Of a stretch of DNA of 41,702 bases, positions 7,027 through 14,525 are shown piece by piece. The number at the start of each line of letters is the position of its first letter. The first letter of the stretch is position 1. The notes beneath the pieces were generated by a model. It searched no databases, was not told where the DNA came from, and saw only the letters and a list, made by a program, of their open reading frames with translations. A program made the translations under genes and the position numbers. Source of the DNA: a virus; the IMG/VR virus record IMGVR_UViG_3300046530_000355, positions 1-41,702 of that record, one strand, 5' to 3'.

Positions 7027-7087
7027 TCAACGAATGACCGCAATTGGCGCAAAGCGGCCGTCGATCGCTTGATGTTGGGGCGGTGGG
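7027..7087. repeat. Composite repeat copy B
   Basis: Module Y (from about 7032, AATGACCGCAATTGGCGC followed by AAAGCGGCC) precedes module X (CGCTTGATGTTGGGGCGGTGGG, 7066-7087). Module Y resembles a palindrome of AATGTCCGC type, and Y' in copy A is its inverted and diverged counterpart. It lies in the short gap between the HNH gene and the orphan gene. Confidence 0.5.
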
Positions 7088-7090
7088 GGC

Positions 7091-7873
7091 TTAAGGTGGC
7101 GATGTTGGCCCCACGACTACCTGCCATGCCGGTGCGCCATAGGACGCGAAAAGGTGGACGATAATGGTCGTCAGGTGGGTTCTGCGCCTGACGTAAAGGC
7201 AGTGGAAGGCGCTATCGGTGTCGAGCTCAAGTTCATCTTCTACGCCGCCAACGAAGCTGAAAACGTCGAGACGCTGTCCCGACAAAAGCTCTCTAATTTC
7301 ATGGCCGTCGAACGCGTCAATGCCGAGCTCAATCGCTGCGTAGGTGTAAGCGATTTTCGCAACAAGCAAGGGCATCGTCTCAAGAGTGAACTCAACCCCG
7401 AATTCCGTTTGACGGTATTTCACTCGCTCCGGCAGCAAGTTGCCCCACCACATTTCAATTTGGCCTTTGAAGCCGGGACCGTGGTACTGCCCACGCAGAA
7501 GCGAAGGCGGAGGGAACCGCACCCATTGCACGCGGCCAGGATGTTTGCCGGGATGCAATTGAACTTCTCGCATAAGCCCACACTCGTCGAGGACCTTGAA
7601 CGGATGAGTCTTAAGCGGGATCTGATGTTTTCTTTTGCGTCGCTTGAGTGCCAAGACGGCTCGCGCGTCCAGCAAATCTACCTGCATGGCTTCATTCTCG
7701 AAGCGCTCGTTCATCCCTCCATTACAGTCGGCGCACGATCCCTGCCTGATGTAGAACTCGCCGGCACTACTCAACCCGTAGGGGATCACGTGCTCCCGCG
7801 TGAGCGGTTTGTCCGTCCTCAAGCAGAAGATGCATCGCCCTATGCCATCCTCATGCCTGTTCGGCATCTTCAT
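7091..7873 (-). CDS. HNH endonuclease with large C-terminal domain
   Basis: The N-terminus carries an HNH/zinc site: CIFC (Cys14, Cys17), the EHVIP motif with His28, and CADCN (Cys47, Cys50, Asn51), as in HNH_5-type nucleases of defence and mobile elements. The remaining 200 residues are unassigned, with a hydrophobic middle (LLVAKIAYTYAAIELGI) and strand-rich end. ATG 7873 is chosen; ATG 7867 and GTG 7912 are alternatives, none with a strong ribosome site. It follows the last tail gene at 45-85 bases and heads the accessory block. It likely cleaves DNA; target unknown. Confidence 0.7.
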   Translation of the reverse strand: MKMPNRHEDGIGRCIFCLRTDKPLTREHVIPYGLSSAGEFYIRQGSCADCNGGMNERFENEAMQVDLLDARAVLALKRRKRKHQIPLKTHPFKVLDECGLMREVQLHPGKHPGRVQWVRFPPPSLLRGQYHGPGFKGQIEMWWGNLLPERVKYRQTEFGVEFTLETMPLLVAKIAYTYAAIELGIDAFDGHEIRELLSGQRLDVFSFVGGVEDELELDTDSAFHCLYVRRRTHLTTIIVHLFASYGAPAWQVVVGPTSPP

Positions 7874-7956
7874 CGTTCTGCTGACCAAGGGCGAATACCT
7901 TTTCGACTCCACTTAGTCTTGAATACCAAGCGAAGTCGCGGCTGTCATCGCTACCT

Positions 7957-9765
7957 CTACGCAACCTTGCGCAGCCAAGCCTTGCGGCGGAAATTGAAGC
8001 CCTTGTTCACGTCGCCGGCAATCGTGCCGCCATCGTCGGCGTTCGCGTTCGTAACGCCGAACTGGAACCAAAGACCTGTAACAGCCGCGCTGGCGGTAAA
8101 TGTCACCTTGAGGCGTCGGAAGCCTTGAACGACTTCGGTATTGGACGCCGAGGTGATTGCCAGCACTGAGGGTGTCGTGTTGAAAACATTACCCAATGCG
8201 CCGGTCGTCGTATTAAACCACTGATTGGCTTGCTCTCCGAAGGTTTGATTGAACACACGCAACAGAACCCAGTCATGTCCAACTGGTGCAAGGTCAATCC
8301 AAGCCTCATACGTCTCTGCAGCCGCCGCTTTGTTGATCTGCCCCACGCCAATATTATGCTGCGCTGTGGCCGCAACCTCACGAACCACCTGTGCGCTCCC
8401 TTGGCACTCTGCATCGAGCGTGGTGGTTCCGGGAACAGTCATGCTGTTCTTGAACCAAGACGATTGCGTTGCATCGCGAGCATTCGGGATCAAGTTAGTT
8501 CCAAGGCTAGGCATGACTGCACCGGCTGCGCGAGGCGCAATACCGTGGACGGCCAACGAGGTGCCGACGACTGCGCAGTTTGCAGCGGCATATTTATTGC
8601 CAGCCTCCGTCTCGTGAAGGTAGTCGATGGTCACTGCGTCTTCATTCGACCAAGCGCCGGAAGACCCAACCTCCATAACACCCGCTGGATCTACATAGCT
8701 GGCCTTGGCTCGCACGGCTGCGTTGTAGGCTGTCCGCTGCCCATCTTTGGTAAGATCGACCGGCGTAATGATGCCGCCAGTAGTCAGCGGATTAGTAGTG
8801 CACCAGACGGTCGGCTTGCCAACTTGAGTTTCAATGGAAGCGTTGTCGTTCGCTGCCTGCGCTCCAGTTCGTCCGCCATTGGTGTCATTGATCGTGTTGC
8901 CGAGCGCAATGAACGTGCAATACGGCAACAGCTGACGTCTAGCCGCAGAATGGATGTCATTAGCCGCAAAGCTTTGCGCTCTCTCGCCACGACCAGACAG
9001 GTTAACTTGCGCTACCCCAGCAAAGATGCGCGGAAGTGTGCCGATCATTCCTGTGGCATCGCTGGCCATGTCTGTCAGGCCGTCATCTCGACTGTTGCCG
9101 ATAATGCCGGCGACCGGCTTGCTGCCCATTGCCGCGATGAGACAAGGGCCGTACCACGTCCTATACGAACCGAATGTGTTGACTGGCGTGGTCGCGAGCG
9201 GGATTGCACTAGTTCCGAACTGGAACAGATCACCGTGCAGAACATCGCTCTTGGCAAGCGAATAGATAACGCCGTTGGGCATGTTGCCTGCGATGCGTGT
9301 TCTGATGCTGGTAGGGGCTGCCCTGATGTCCAGGGCTAGGCATTTAAACCACCCGCCGTCTGGTGCACTCAGAGCAGTAGTGCCGCCAACCTCGTCAACT
9401 AGGTTCACGGTCTTAGGCAAAAAGCTATCCGCGTCCGTATAGTCCAACTTTGCCGTAGCGGTCGCAATTGCGCCAGAAGCTTTGTCGGAACATCCGCCGC
9501 CAACTGCGCCGCCGCCCGTCTGAGTATGAAAATTTGGCCACCAAAACTTACCAGTTCCGAGAATGGCTTCGAACAGGGGGTGCCATGTGTCCGCCGAGAA
9601 GTAGGTCTTGGTTGCGTCGATCTGTTCAGGAGGAGCCAGCAGGCGCCCGGCGACAGCCCGCATTGTCGCGACAGGACCCCCACCGCCCTGTATTGGGGCA
9701 CGCCCCAAAGCAGTAAGGGCGCCAAGCGACGCCCTCCCCTGCAAACTAGATCTGAGGCCCGACAT
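7957..9765 (-). CDS. SGNH-hydrolase-like tail/receptor-binding protein
   Basis: A 602-residue protein whose ATG overlaps the preceding stop (TAATG). The middle holds GDSL/SGNH-type blocks: GNSRDDGLTD (about residue 225, nucleophile Ser), GNTIND (about 292) and DYLHETEAGN (about 385, catalytic Asp/His). The C-terminal 180 residues are Thr/Ala-rich beta sequence, like a carbohydrate-binding or fibre module. It probably deacylates surface polysaccharide during adsorption. It shares the SGNH theme, though little sequence, with the fibre at 11969. The longer upstream frame to 9990 is Arg-rich shadow and excluded. Confidence 0.7.
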   Translation of the reverse strand: MSGLRSSLQGRASLGALTALGRAPIQGGGGPVATMRAVAGRLLAPPEQIDATKTYFSADTWHPLFEAILGTGKFWWPNFHTQTGGGAVGGGCSDKASGAIATATAKLDYTDADSFLPKTVNLVDEVGGTTALSAPDGGWFKCLALDIRAAPTSIRTRIAGNMPNGVIYSLAKSDVLHGDLFQFGTSAIPLATTPVNTFGSYRTWYGPCLIAAMGSKPVAGIIGNSRDDGLTDMASDATGMIGTLPRIFAGVAQVNLSGRGERAQSFAANDIHSAARRQLLPYCTFIALGNTINDTNGGRTGAQAANDNASIETQVGKPTVWCTTNPLTTGGIITPVDLTKDGQRTAYNAAVRAKASYVDPAGVMEVGSSGAWSNEDAVTIDYLHETEAGNKYAAANCAVVGTSLAVHGIAPRAAGAVMPSLGTNLIPNARDATQSSWFKNSMTVPGTTTLDAECQGSAQVVREVAATAQHNIGVGQINKAAAAETYEAWIDLAPVGHDWVLLRVFNQTFGEQANQWFNTTTGALGNVFNTTPSVLAITSASNTEVVQGFRRLKVTFTASAAVTGLWFQFGVTNANADDGGTIAGDVNKGFNFRRKAWLRKVA

Positions 9766-10076
9766 TACGCGGCCACCCACTGCACCTTGTCGCCGGCGTC
9801 GGCGAACACGTCGTAGTCGGTGTTGGCGGGCACGAAGACGCGCGCACCGGTCGTGGCGTTCGGCGCCGGGGCAATGGCGAAGTAGGCATCGGCCGACGAG
9901 CGAAGCCGGAAAATCGGCTGGCCGAGCACGTCGTGGACGCCCGGCGCAATGCCGGTGGTGGATACGCCGGTTGCAGGCGATTCCGACCATGCAATCTTGC
10001 CGAGGATGGCCTGCGACTTTTCACGACGAAGCGATCCGGCATAGCCGGCGACGATATGGACGCCTGAAAGGGCCAT
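9765..10076 (-). CDS. Hypothetical virion-associated protein, 103 aa
   Basis: A beta-rich small protein (MALSGVHIVAGYAGSLRR... to DAGDKVQWVAA), with Asp/Ala-rich loops and no membrane segment. It sits between a lysis-cassette membrane protein and the second SGNH tail protein and is coupled to the latter by a TAATG overlap. The composition suggests a small structural or decoration protein of the tail fibre; no family is recognised. Confidence 0.65.
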   Translation of the reverse strand: MALSGVHIVAGYAGSLRREKSQAILGKIAWSESPATGVSTTGIAPGVHDVLGQPIFRLRSSADAYFAIAPAPNATTGARVFVPANTDYDVFADAGDKVQWVAA

Positions 10077-10099
10077 ATTAAACTCCTAGAATTTGGGGG

Positions 10100-10441
10100 T
10101 TAGCTTGCGCGCGTAGTGCGCCGCGGCTGGCCTTCGACGATACGGTCGACACGAACAGTCATGTGGTCGACCGCCGCCTTCACGCCGCTGATCGCGTCCA
10201 TGATCTGCTCTGTCGTCTCGCGCATGCCGGCCTTGGTGATGTAGGTCTCGGCGACGTGAAGGCGGTGGGCAGCCAGTTCCTCGCGAGCGAGCGAGGCGAC
10301 CGCCGTGACGGCAGCAATACCGGCCTGCCCGTCATCGCGAACCTTGACGATCTTGCCGTCGACGTACTTCCATATGCCGAACAGGAAGCCGAACAGCATG
10401 ACGAAAAAGCCGACAACGGCCATGATTTCAGGGCCGGTCAC
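10100..10441 (-). CDS. Single-pass membrane protein of lysis cassette
   Basis: A 113-residue protein with one N-terminal transmembrane helix (residues 5-25, IMAVVGFFVMLFGFLFGIW), then a basic patch and a long helical tail (LAREELAAHRLHVAE...AAVDHMTVRVDRI). The start overlaps the Rz1 stop in ATGA. It lies in the same operon as endolysin and spanins. It could be a second holin-like or antiholin protein; equally it may be a superinfection factor. I cannot decide from sequence. Confidence 0.6.
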   Translation of the reverse strand: MTGPEIMAVVGFFVMLFGFLFGIWKYVDGKIVKVRDDGQAGIAAVTAVASLAREELAAHRLHVAETYITKAGMRETTEQIMDAISGVKAAVDHMTVRVDRIVEGQPRRTTRAS

Positions 10442-10743
10442 TTCGTCACCTCCCCGCGCAGCGCGTTGTCACGGTCGATGATGTAGTTGCGGAGAGCCAA
10501 CTGGCGCCGGTAGCAGGACAACAGAGCCGCACGGTCGGCGATCCATGATTCCTCGACCTGGCTTTGCATCATCGGCCCATAAGGCAGCAACAGCGGCCTA
10601 TCGCAGGCCTTCATCAACTTGCTGTCGGGCCGCGTGATCTGCGGCGGCTTCACCGGTGCGACGTTAACGGACCTGGTTGAGACGCTGCACGCTGCCAGCG
10701 CTAAGGCTAGGCTCATCAGCACGAGGATCTTGCCGAGCTTCAC
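10438..10743 (-). CDS. Rz1-like outer-membrane spanin lipoprotein
   Basis: Starts at GTG 10743 with an AAGGA ribosome site, in a frame different from Rz and overlapping its 3' end by 80 bases, which is the usual nested Rz/Rz1 layout. Residues 1-19 form a lipoprotein signal with lipobox LALAAC (Cys19). The mature part is Pro-containing (APVKPPQITRP), as in o-spanins, then extends to 101 residues, longer than lambda Rz1. It pairs with the inner-membrane Rz-like protein to fuse the two membranes at lysis. Confidence 0.7.
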   Translation of the reverse strand: MKLGKILVLMSLALALAACSVSTRSVNVAPVKPPQITRPDSKLMKACDRPLLLPYGPMMQSQVEESWIADRAALLSCYRRQLALRNYIIDRDNALRGEVTK

Positions 10744-11047
10744 TGGCCAGCTTCCTTCTAAGTTCGAGATTTTCGGCCTCTTGGGCTTCAAGCTGGGTGA
10801 TGGCGTCCGCCTCGCGTGCCTTGGCCGCGTTGTTGGCGATAGTCTGCCGGCGTTGCTCATTGGCGTCGGCTTGAGCGTTCGCGGCGTGCTCTTCGGCGAT
10901 GATGGCGGTGTAGTGGGTCTCGGCAGCCAAATAGCCGCTGTTGTAGATCGTTGAGTGGACCCACCAGGCTCCGGCCATGAGCGTCAGCAGCAACACGATG
11001 ATGGCGCCGGCCTTCATCAGCCAGCCAGTCGGAAGGAACGCCATCAT
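10664..11047 (-). CDS. Rz-like inner-membrane spanin
   Basis: A 127-residue type II membrane protein: short cytoplasmic start, one transmembrane helix (residues about 12-30, AGAIIVLLLTLMAGAWWV), then a long periplasmic coiled coil rich in Glu, Ala and Arg (EEHAANAQADANEQRR...). This is the layout of i-spanins. ATG overlaps the endolysin stop in ATGA. The outer partner is nested in its 3' end. Confidence 0.7.
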   Translation of the reverse strand: MMAFLPTGWLMKAGAIIVLLLTLMAGAWWVHSTIYNSGYLAAETHYTAIIAEEHAANAQADANEQRRQTIANNAAKAREADAITQLEAQEAENLELRRKLASEARQDPRADEPSLSAGSVQRLNQVR

Positions 11048-11589
11048 GTCGGCAGCCCCGTCACACAGACCTCGGCTTCGCCGGCGCGGTTGGCGTCACC
11101 CATTTCGCGACGATTCACGAGGCCCTTGAGGCGAACACCGCCGGCCTTGTTGAAGGCCGTAGCGGCCTCGCAGCTTTCGCGGTATCGGCCGACCTTCGCC
11201 AGCTTTACGGCCGTCGAGTTACAGGTCGCACCGACGCCGACGTTCCATGAGAGCGTCAACATCGAGCCGCGCCAGCTGAGCGGCGCTTTGTCCCAGTTGG
11301 CAACGCACTTCACGAGATAAGGCCGATAGTCCGCCTCCATCTTTTTGGCGAGGCGAGCGTCGCATCCGGCATTCGTTTCGACCATGCCCTTGCGGACGTT
11401 GTGGGTGTCGCCGTCGCATATCGTGTAAACCGGCTTTGTCGGGAGAGTATCCAGATAGGCTACAAGCGATCGGCCTTCCCACGGCTGCAGGATCTTGATG
11501 GCGAGCGCCGTGTCGTCGTGGACGGCAGGCTGTCCGGAGAATATGGTGACCATACCGCCGACAGCGGCAGCCACCACGCCGGCGATCAT
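11044..11589 (-). CDS. GH24 lysozyme endolysin, probably SAR type
   Basis: A 181-residue muramidase. The catalytic Glu is in PWEGRSLVAYLD (Glu38, followed eight residues later by Asp47), and YTICDGDT replaces the usual YTIGYGHT signature. The N-terminal 20 residues (MIAGVVAAAVGGMVTIFSG) are a weakly hydrophobic, Gly/Ala-rich segment typical of signal-arrest-release endolysins, which are held in the membrane until the potential collapses. Five or more Cys residues, one inside the active-site motif, could control activation by disulfide exchange. ATG 11589 lies two bases after the stop of the holin-like gene and has GAGG upstream. Confidence 0.8.
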   Translation of the reverse strand: MIAGVVAAAVGGMVTIFSGQPAVHDDTALAIKILQPWEGRSLVAYLDTLPTKPVYTICDGDTHNVRKGMVETNAGCDARLAKKMEADYRPYLVKCVANWDKAPLSWRGSMLTLSWNVGVGATCNSTAVKLAKVGRYRESCEAATAFNKAGGVRLKGLVNRREMGDANRAGEAEVCVTGLPT

Positions 11590-11590
11590 T

Positions 11591-11884
11591 TTACCGGCCC
11601 GCCTCGACGGCAGGATCTTGTTGATTGGCAATGACCTTTTCCTTTTCAGGTTGGGCAATGAGACGCGCACCCCACGCCAATCCGAGCAGCACCAGGGTTA
11701 ACCACCATGGAAGCCAGTCGGAGACGTACGGGACGACGTTGAGGATGATGTCGACTATAGCGGCAAGTTCGATGCCGCGAAGCGACCAAGCGCGCGCGAG
11801 GATGCGGCGCGCGTCAGGGATGAACTGGACGCGCGAAAGCGCCCGTCGCCAGATGGTGATGGGGAACATAGACTTTCCGGACAT
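11591..11884 (-). CDS. Holin-like membrane protein
   Basis: Up to 97 residues, with a hydrophobic region from about residue 38 to 77 that can form two membrane helices (ELAAIVDIILNVVPYVSDWL and WWLTLVLLGLAWGARLI) and a charged tail ending EKEKVIANQQD. It is directly upstream of the endolysin gene, which is the usual holin position. The start may be ATG 11884 or the internal ATG (MFPITIW) at about 11869. A strong bidirectional terminator precedes it. Confidence 0.65.
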   Translation of the reverse strand: MSGKSMFPITIWRRALSRVQFIPDARRILARAWSLRGIELAAIVDIILNVVPYVSDWLPWWLTLVLLGLAWGARLIAQPEKEKVIANQQDPAVEAGR

Positions 11885-11885
11885 G

Positions 11886-11914
11886 AAAAAGCCGCCTCGG
11901 TGGGCGGCTTTTTT
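11886..11914. terminator. Bidirectional Rho-independent terminator
   Basis: A GCCGCC/GGCGGC stem with TCGGTG loop, preceded by five A and followed by six T, so it works on both strands. It lies between the fibre gene (11969-14461) and the lysis cassette and may lower lysis-gene expression by partial termination of the late transcript. Confidence 0.85.
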
Positions 11915-11931
11915 GGCGCTACAAATAGGGT

Positions 11932-11960
11932 AAGCCGGCCAGCTTAACTTTTGCCGGCTT
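11932..11960. terminator. Second hairpin after fibre gene
   Basis: An 8-bp stem AAGCCGGC/GCCGGCTT with a 13-base loop, located 9 bases past the fibre stop codon. Weak T content follows; it may support the neighbouring terminator. Confidence 0.45.
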
Positions 11961-11968
11961 AGTCTCCC

Positions 11969-14461
11969 TTATGGCGCGATGGTCAGGGATATGATCTCAG
12001 CCAACGCAGTTCCCGTGATCTCGGCCATATTGAAAAACAATCCGCCGGCAACCCCTCCGAACGGCAGGGGAATAACATTGTAAGCTGTGGTAACAGTGAT
12101 AGCCGGAGATGCCGCTCCAAACCCATCGTAGACTGAAAAGACCTGGTTATCACCCGACCTATCGAGCCGAAGTCTCAGTTTCAACTCGTCAGTTGTGGAG
12201 ATCGTACCCTGCCCAACATTCGAGGGGAATGATACAACGCCATTGATCGTTCGACCGCTGTAAACCCGGAGGGTGTTCGCTGCAAACCGATAGAGGAAAC
12301 CAAACGACTTGTCGGTGGAGATCTGGCCAGAATCACCAAACCCGGGAGACCAACCATAGATCAGTCCGCATCCAACAGGCAGCACAACGTGCGCAAACAG
12401 TTCTATACCATTCTGATTTGGAAAGCCCCAAAGGTTTGAACCGTCCTCCGCCTCAGGCAAGAAAAAAGCCGCAGCCCCTGTTCCTGCGGAAGCTTTTTTG
12501 GTGAACCTACCGAATTTCTTCAGCGCCGATCGTGGGGCGATAGCGTCGAAAGGCATGAGATCAAGCCACCCCACATACGAGTTGCCCACACCGGTAGCTA
12601 GCGCTGCGCCTGCCTTGTACGTGATACGATTAAGGCCCCAGTTGAGCTTTCCAAGTACGGCTGGCATGTCGGCTCGACGATAGCCGTTAGCGGCGGCTTT
12701 AAAACCAGTCGACGAAGGGCGAGCAGTTCTCGTTCCGGTTATAGGGCTCCAGATCTGGAAGTATGAGCCGTCGGTGAGGCCGTTTGCATACTCGTTATCT
12801 ACGTCACCATCAAATCCACGATATACAGCAGAGGCCTCGGCGCTCTCGCACCACACCCAGCAATCGGCCATCACATCGCCCGACGCCATAGCACCGCGTG
12901 GGATTATCCAGTTTCCGGCAAATCTGCCGTTCGAGCTGGTGAAGGTGTCGAACGTGCCATCGGGGTGACCGGAATTCAGCTCGGACGACCAAGTCCCCAC
13001 GATACGCCGCTTGCCAGCTTCTACCTCAACGGTATCGCGATAAAAATGCTTGGCAATAAATCCTGCTTTCAGCGAATGTCCAGCGTCACCGAAATGAAGG
13101 TAATCAGTCTGCTGCTCGCGCCAGCGGTATCCATCGCTGTTGCCACTCGCCCATCGATCTAGGGCTCGTCCCATTTCAAGAATAGGGATCGAAAGCTCGG
13201 CGCAAACCGCGATTTTGGTCGCATCGACTTGCCTGGACTGTTCCCTATTATCACGGCTGGATGTGTGGCTTGGGGCCGCATCGCAGGTCAGAAAAACGGG
13301 GACCGCTCCGTATGCCATCGCCTTTTGGGCGAGCTTCCGCATCTCCGCGGTTAGAACGGCATTTTGGGAGCCAGCAAGAGGTTGGTCGTTAAGGCCAAAT
13401 CCGATAATGACGACGTCAGGCACGCCGTACTCCGGATTGCTTACGATGGCCTTCTCGAAGTTACGGTAAGCCCATCCATCTGTGATCCGCTTTCCGCTAT
13501 ATCCAGCATTCCAGCAGACGATTCCATTGTTGCCGTGCATAGCACGCAAGATCGTCTGAAGCGCAGCCGGCCAAGCGTTTGGCGCGGTAGATGCATGGTT
13601 TGTCGTTCCGACAGCATCACCGCTGCCATCGACGGGGTTGGCTGTCCATCCCGTAGTCTGGTTGCCATCGGTCGTAGAGTCACCGTAGCACGCAACCTTG
13701 ATGGCCTCGCCAGCCGCCATTCGGGCAGCAAGATAATCAAGCCTTTGCTGTGGCGTCCACGCCCCAGTGAATAGCTCCAGCTTTGGACGAGCACTCGCTA
13801 TCTGCCACCATCCGCCGTTGGAACTGCTGCTGGTGCCGTTCGGTAGAAAGCGATCCGTAGATCGAAACTTTGCATTCGGTGCAACATCCGGTTCGTTGGG
13901 AACGCGAACCCACGTCATCGTGTCGGTGTCGCCCATCGCCTGGCGACCAAGTACACGGATAGTCAGAATGCCGACTGGAACACCGATGGCCGACATGCCG
14001 GCTACAGTGCCAAATATGGGGACTTCTTTTTCTGAAGTGATGTCGTTCACATAAGCGGCGGCCTGGTCGCGGTAATTGGCGGCAGTGTCGCGAGCAGTCC
14101 TCGCTTGATCCCGATAAGTCAGCGCCAGATCTCGGGCGTTTTCCGTCTGTTCAAGCACAAGAGCCGCCGCGTCAACGGGAAGATCAAACTTCTTGAGCCA
14201 CGTGGAGCCGGCTCTGACGTAGATTCCTCGTAGATCCTCATCGTCATCGGCGACGACAATGCCAACGTCCCCGGTACTTGCGTCCACGACAGATACCAAC
14301 TGGGCATAAGACCCGCGAATGTAGGCCGAGCTAACTGCAAGCCCCAGCGATGACGTAAGGTTTTCCAGCCACGTGCCCCACGCGCGGATCTGCGACTTCT
14401 GCGGCTGGCTGGGCATGCTGGATGGGCCGTCCGCCCAGATTATTTTGGCAGTCTCTACCAT
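11969..14461 (-). CDS. Tail fibre with SGNH/GDSL esterase domain
   Basis: An 830-residue protein. The N-terminal 200 residues form a virion-anchoring part with a coiled-coil stretch (LALTYRDQARTARDTAANYRDQ). An SGNH hydrolase domain follows: block I GDSTTDG (about residue 260), block II GYSGKR, block III GFGLND (about 358) and block V DYLHFGDAGH (about 455). The C-terminal half is beta-rich, like a polysaccharide-binding tip. Such fibres remove acetyl groups from capsule or lipopolysaccharide during adsorption. GGAGAAACC precedes the ATG. Confidence 0.8.
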   Translation of the reverse strand: MVETAKIIWADGPSSMPSQPQKSQIRAWGTWLENLTSSLGLAVSSAYIRGSYAQLVSVVDASTGDVGIVVADDDEDLRGIYVRAGSTWLKKFDLPVDAAALVLEQTENARDLALTYRDQARTARDTAANYRDQAAAYVNDITSEKEVPIFGTVAGMSAIGVPVGILTIRVLGRQAMGDTDTMTWVRVPNEPDVAPNAKFRSTDRFLPNGTSSSSNGGWWQIASARPKLELFTGAWTPQQRLDYLAARMAAGEAIKVACYGDSTTDGNQTTGWTANPVDGSGDAVGTTNHASTAPNAWPAALQTILRAMHGNNGIVCWNAGYSGKRITDGWAYRNFEKAIVSNPEYGVPDVVIIGFGLNDQPLAGSQNAVLTAEMRKLAQKAMAYGAVPVFLTCDAAPSHTSSRDNREQSRQVDATKIAVCAELSIPILEMGRALDRWASGNSDGYRWREQQTDYLHFGDAGHSLKAGFIAKHFYRDTVEVEAGKRRIVGTWSSELNSGHPDGTFDTFTSSNGRFAGNWIIPRGAMASGDVMADCWVWCESAEASAVYRGFDGDVDNEYANGLTDGSYFQIWSPITGTRTARPSSTGFKAAANGYRRADMPAVLGKLNWGLNRITYKAGAALATGVGNSYVGWLDLMPFDAIAPRSALKKFGRFTKKASAGTGAAAFFLPEAEDGSNLWGFPNQNGIELFAHVVLPVGCGLIYGWSPGFGDSGQISTDKSFGFLYRFAANTLRVYSGRTINGVVSFPSNVGQGTISTTDELKLRLRLDRSGDNQVFSVYDGFGAASPAITVTTAYNVIPLPFGGVAGGLFFNMAEITGTALAEIISLTIAP

Positions 14462-14525
14462 GGTTTCTCCATGCGAAATCGCTCCGGCGGAGGGCCAGAG
14501 ACGAAGGTTCAGATTGCTGACGTGA

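Noticed and set aside
7154-8128. 324-residue plus-strand ORF over the HNH gene
   Set aside because: Opposite-strand shadow of the HNH and tail genes. The minus frame carries a clear HNH zinc site, and the plus frame no domain.
8230-9339. 369-residue plus-strand ORF over the SGNH tail gene
   Set aside because: Arg/Ser/Cys-rich antisense composition, no ribosome site, and no motif.
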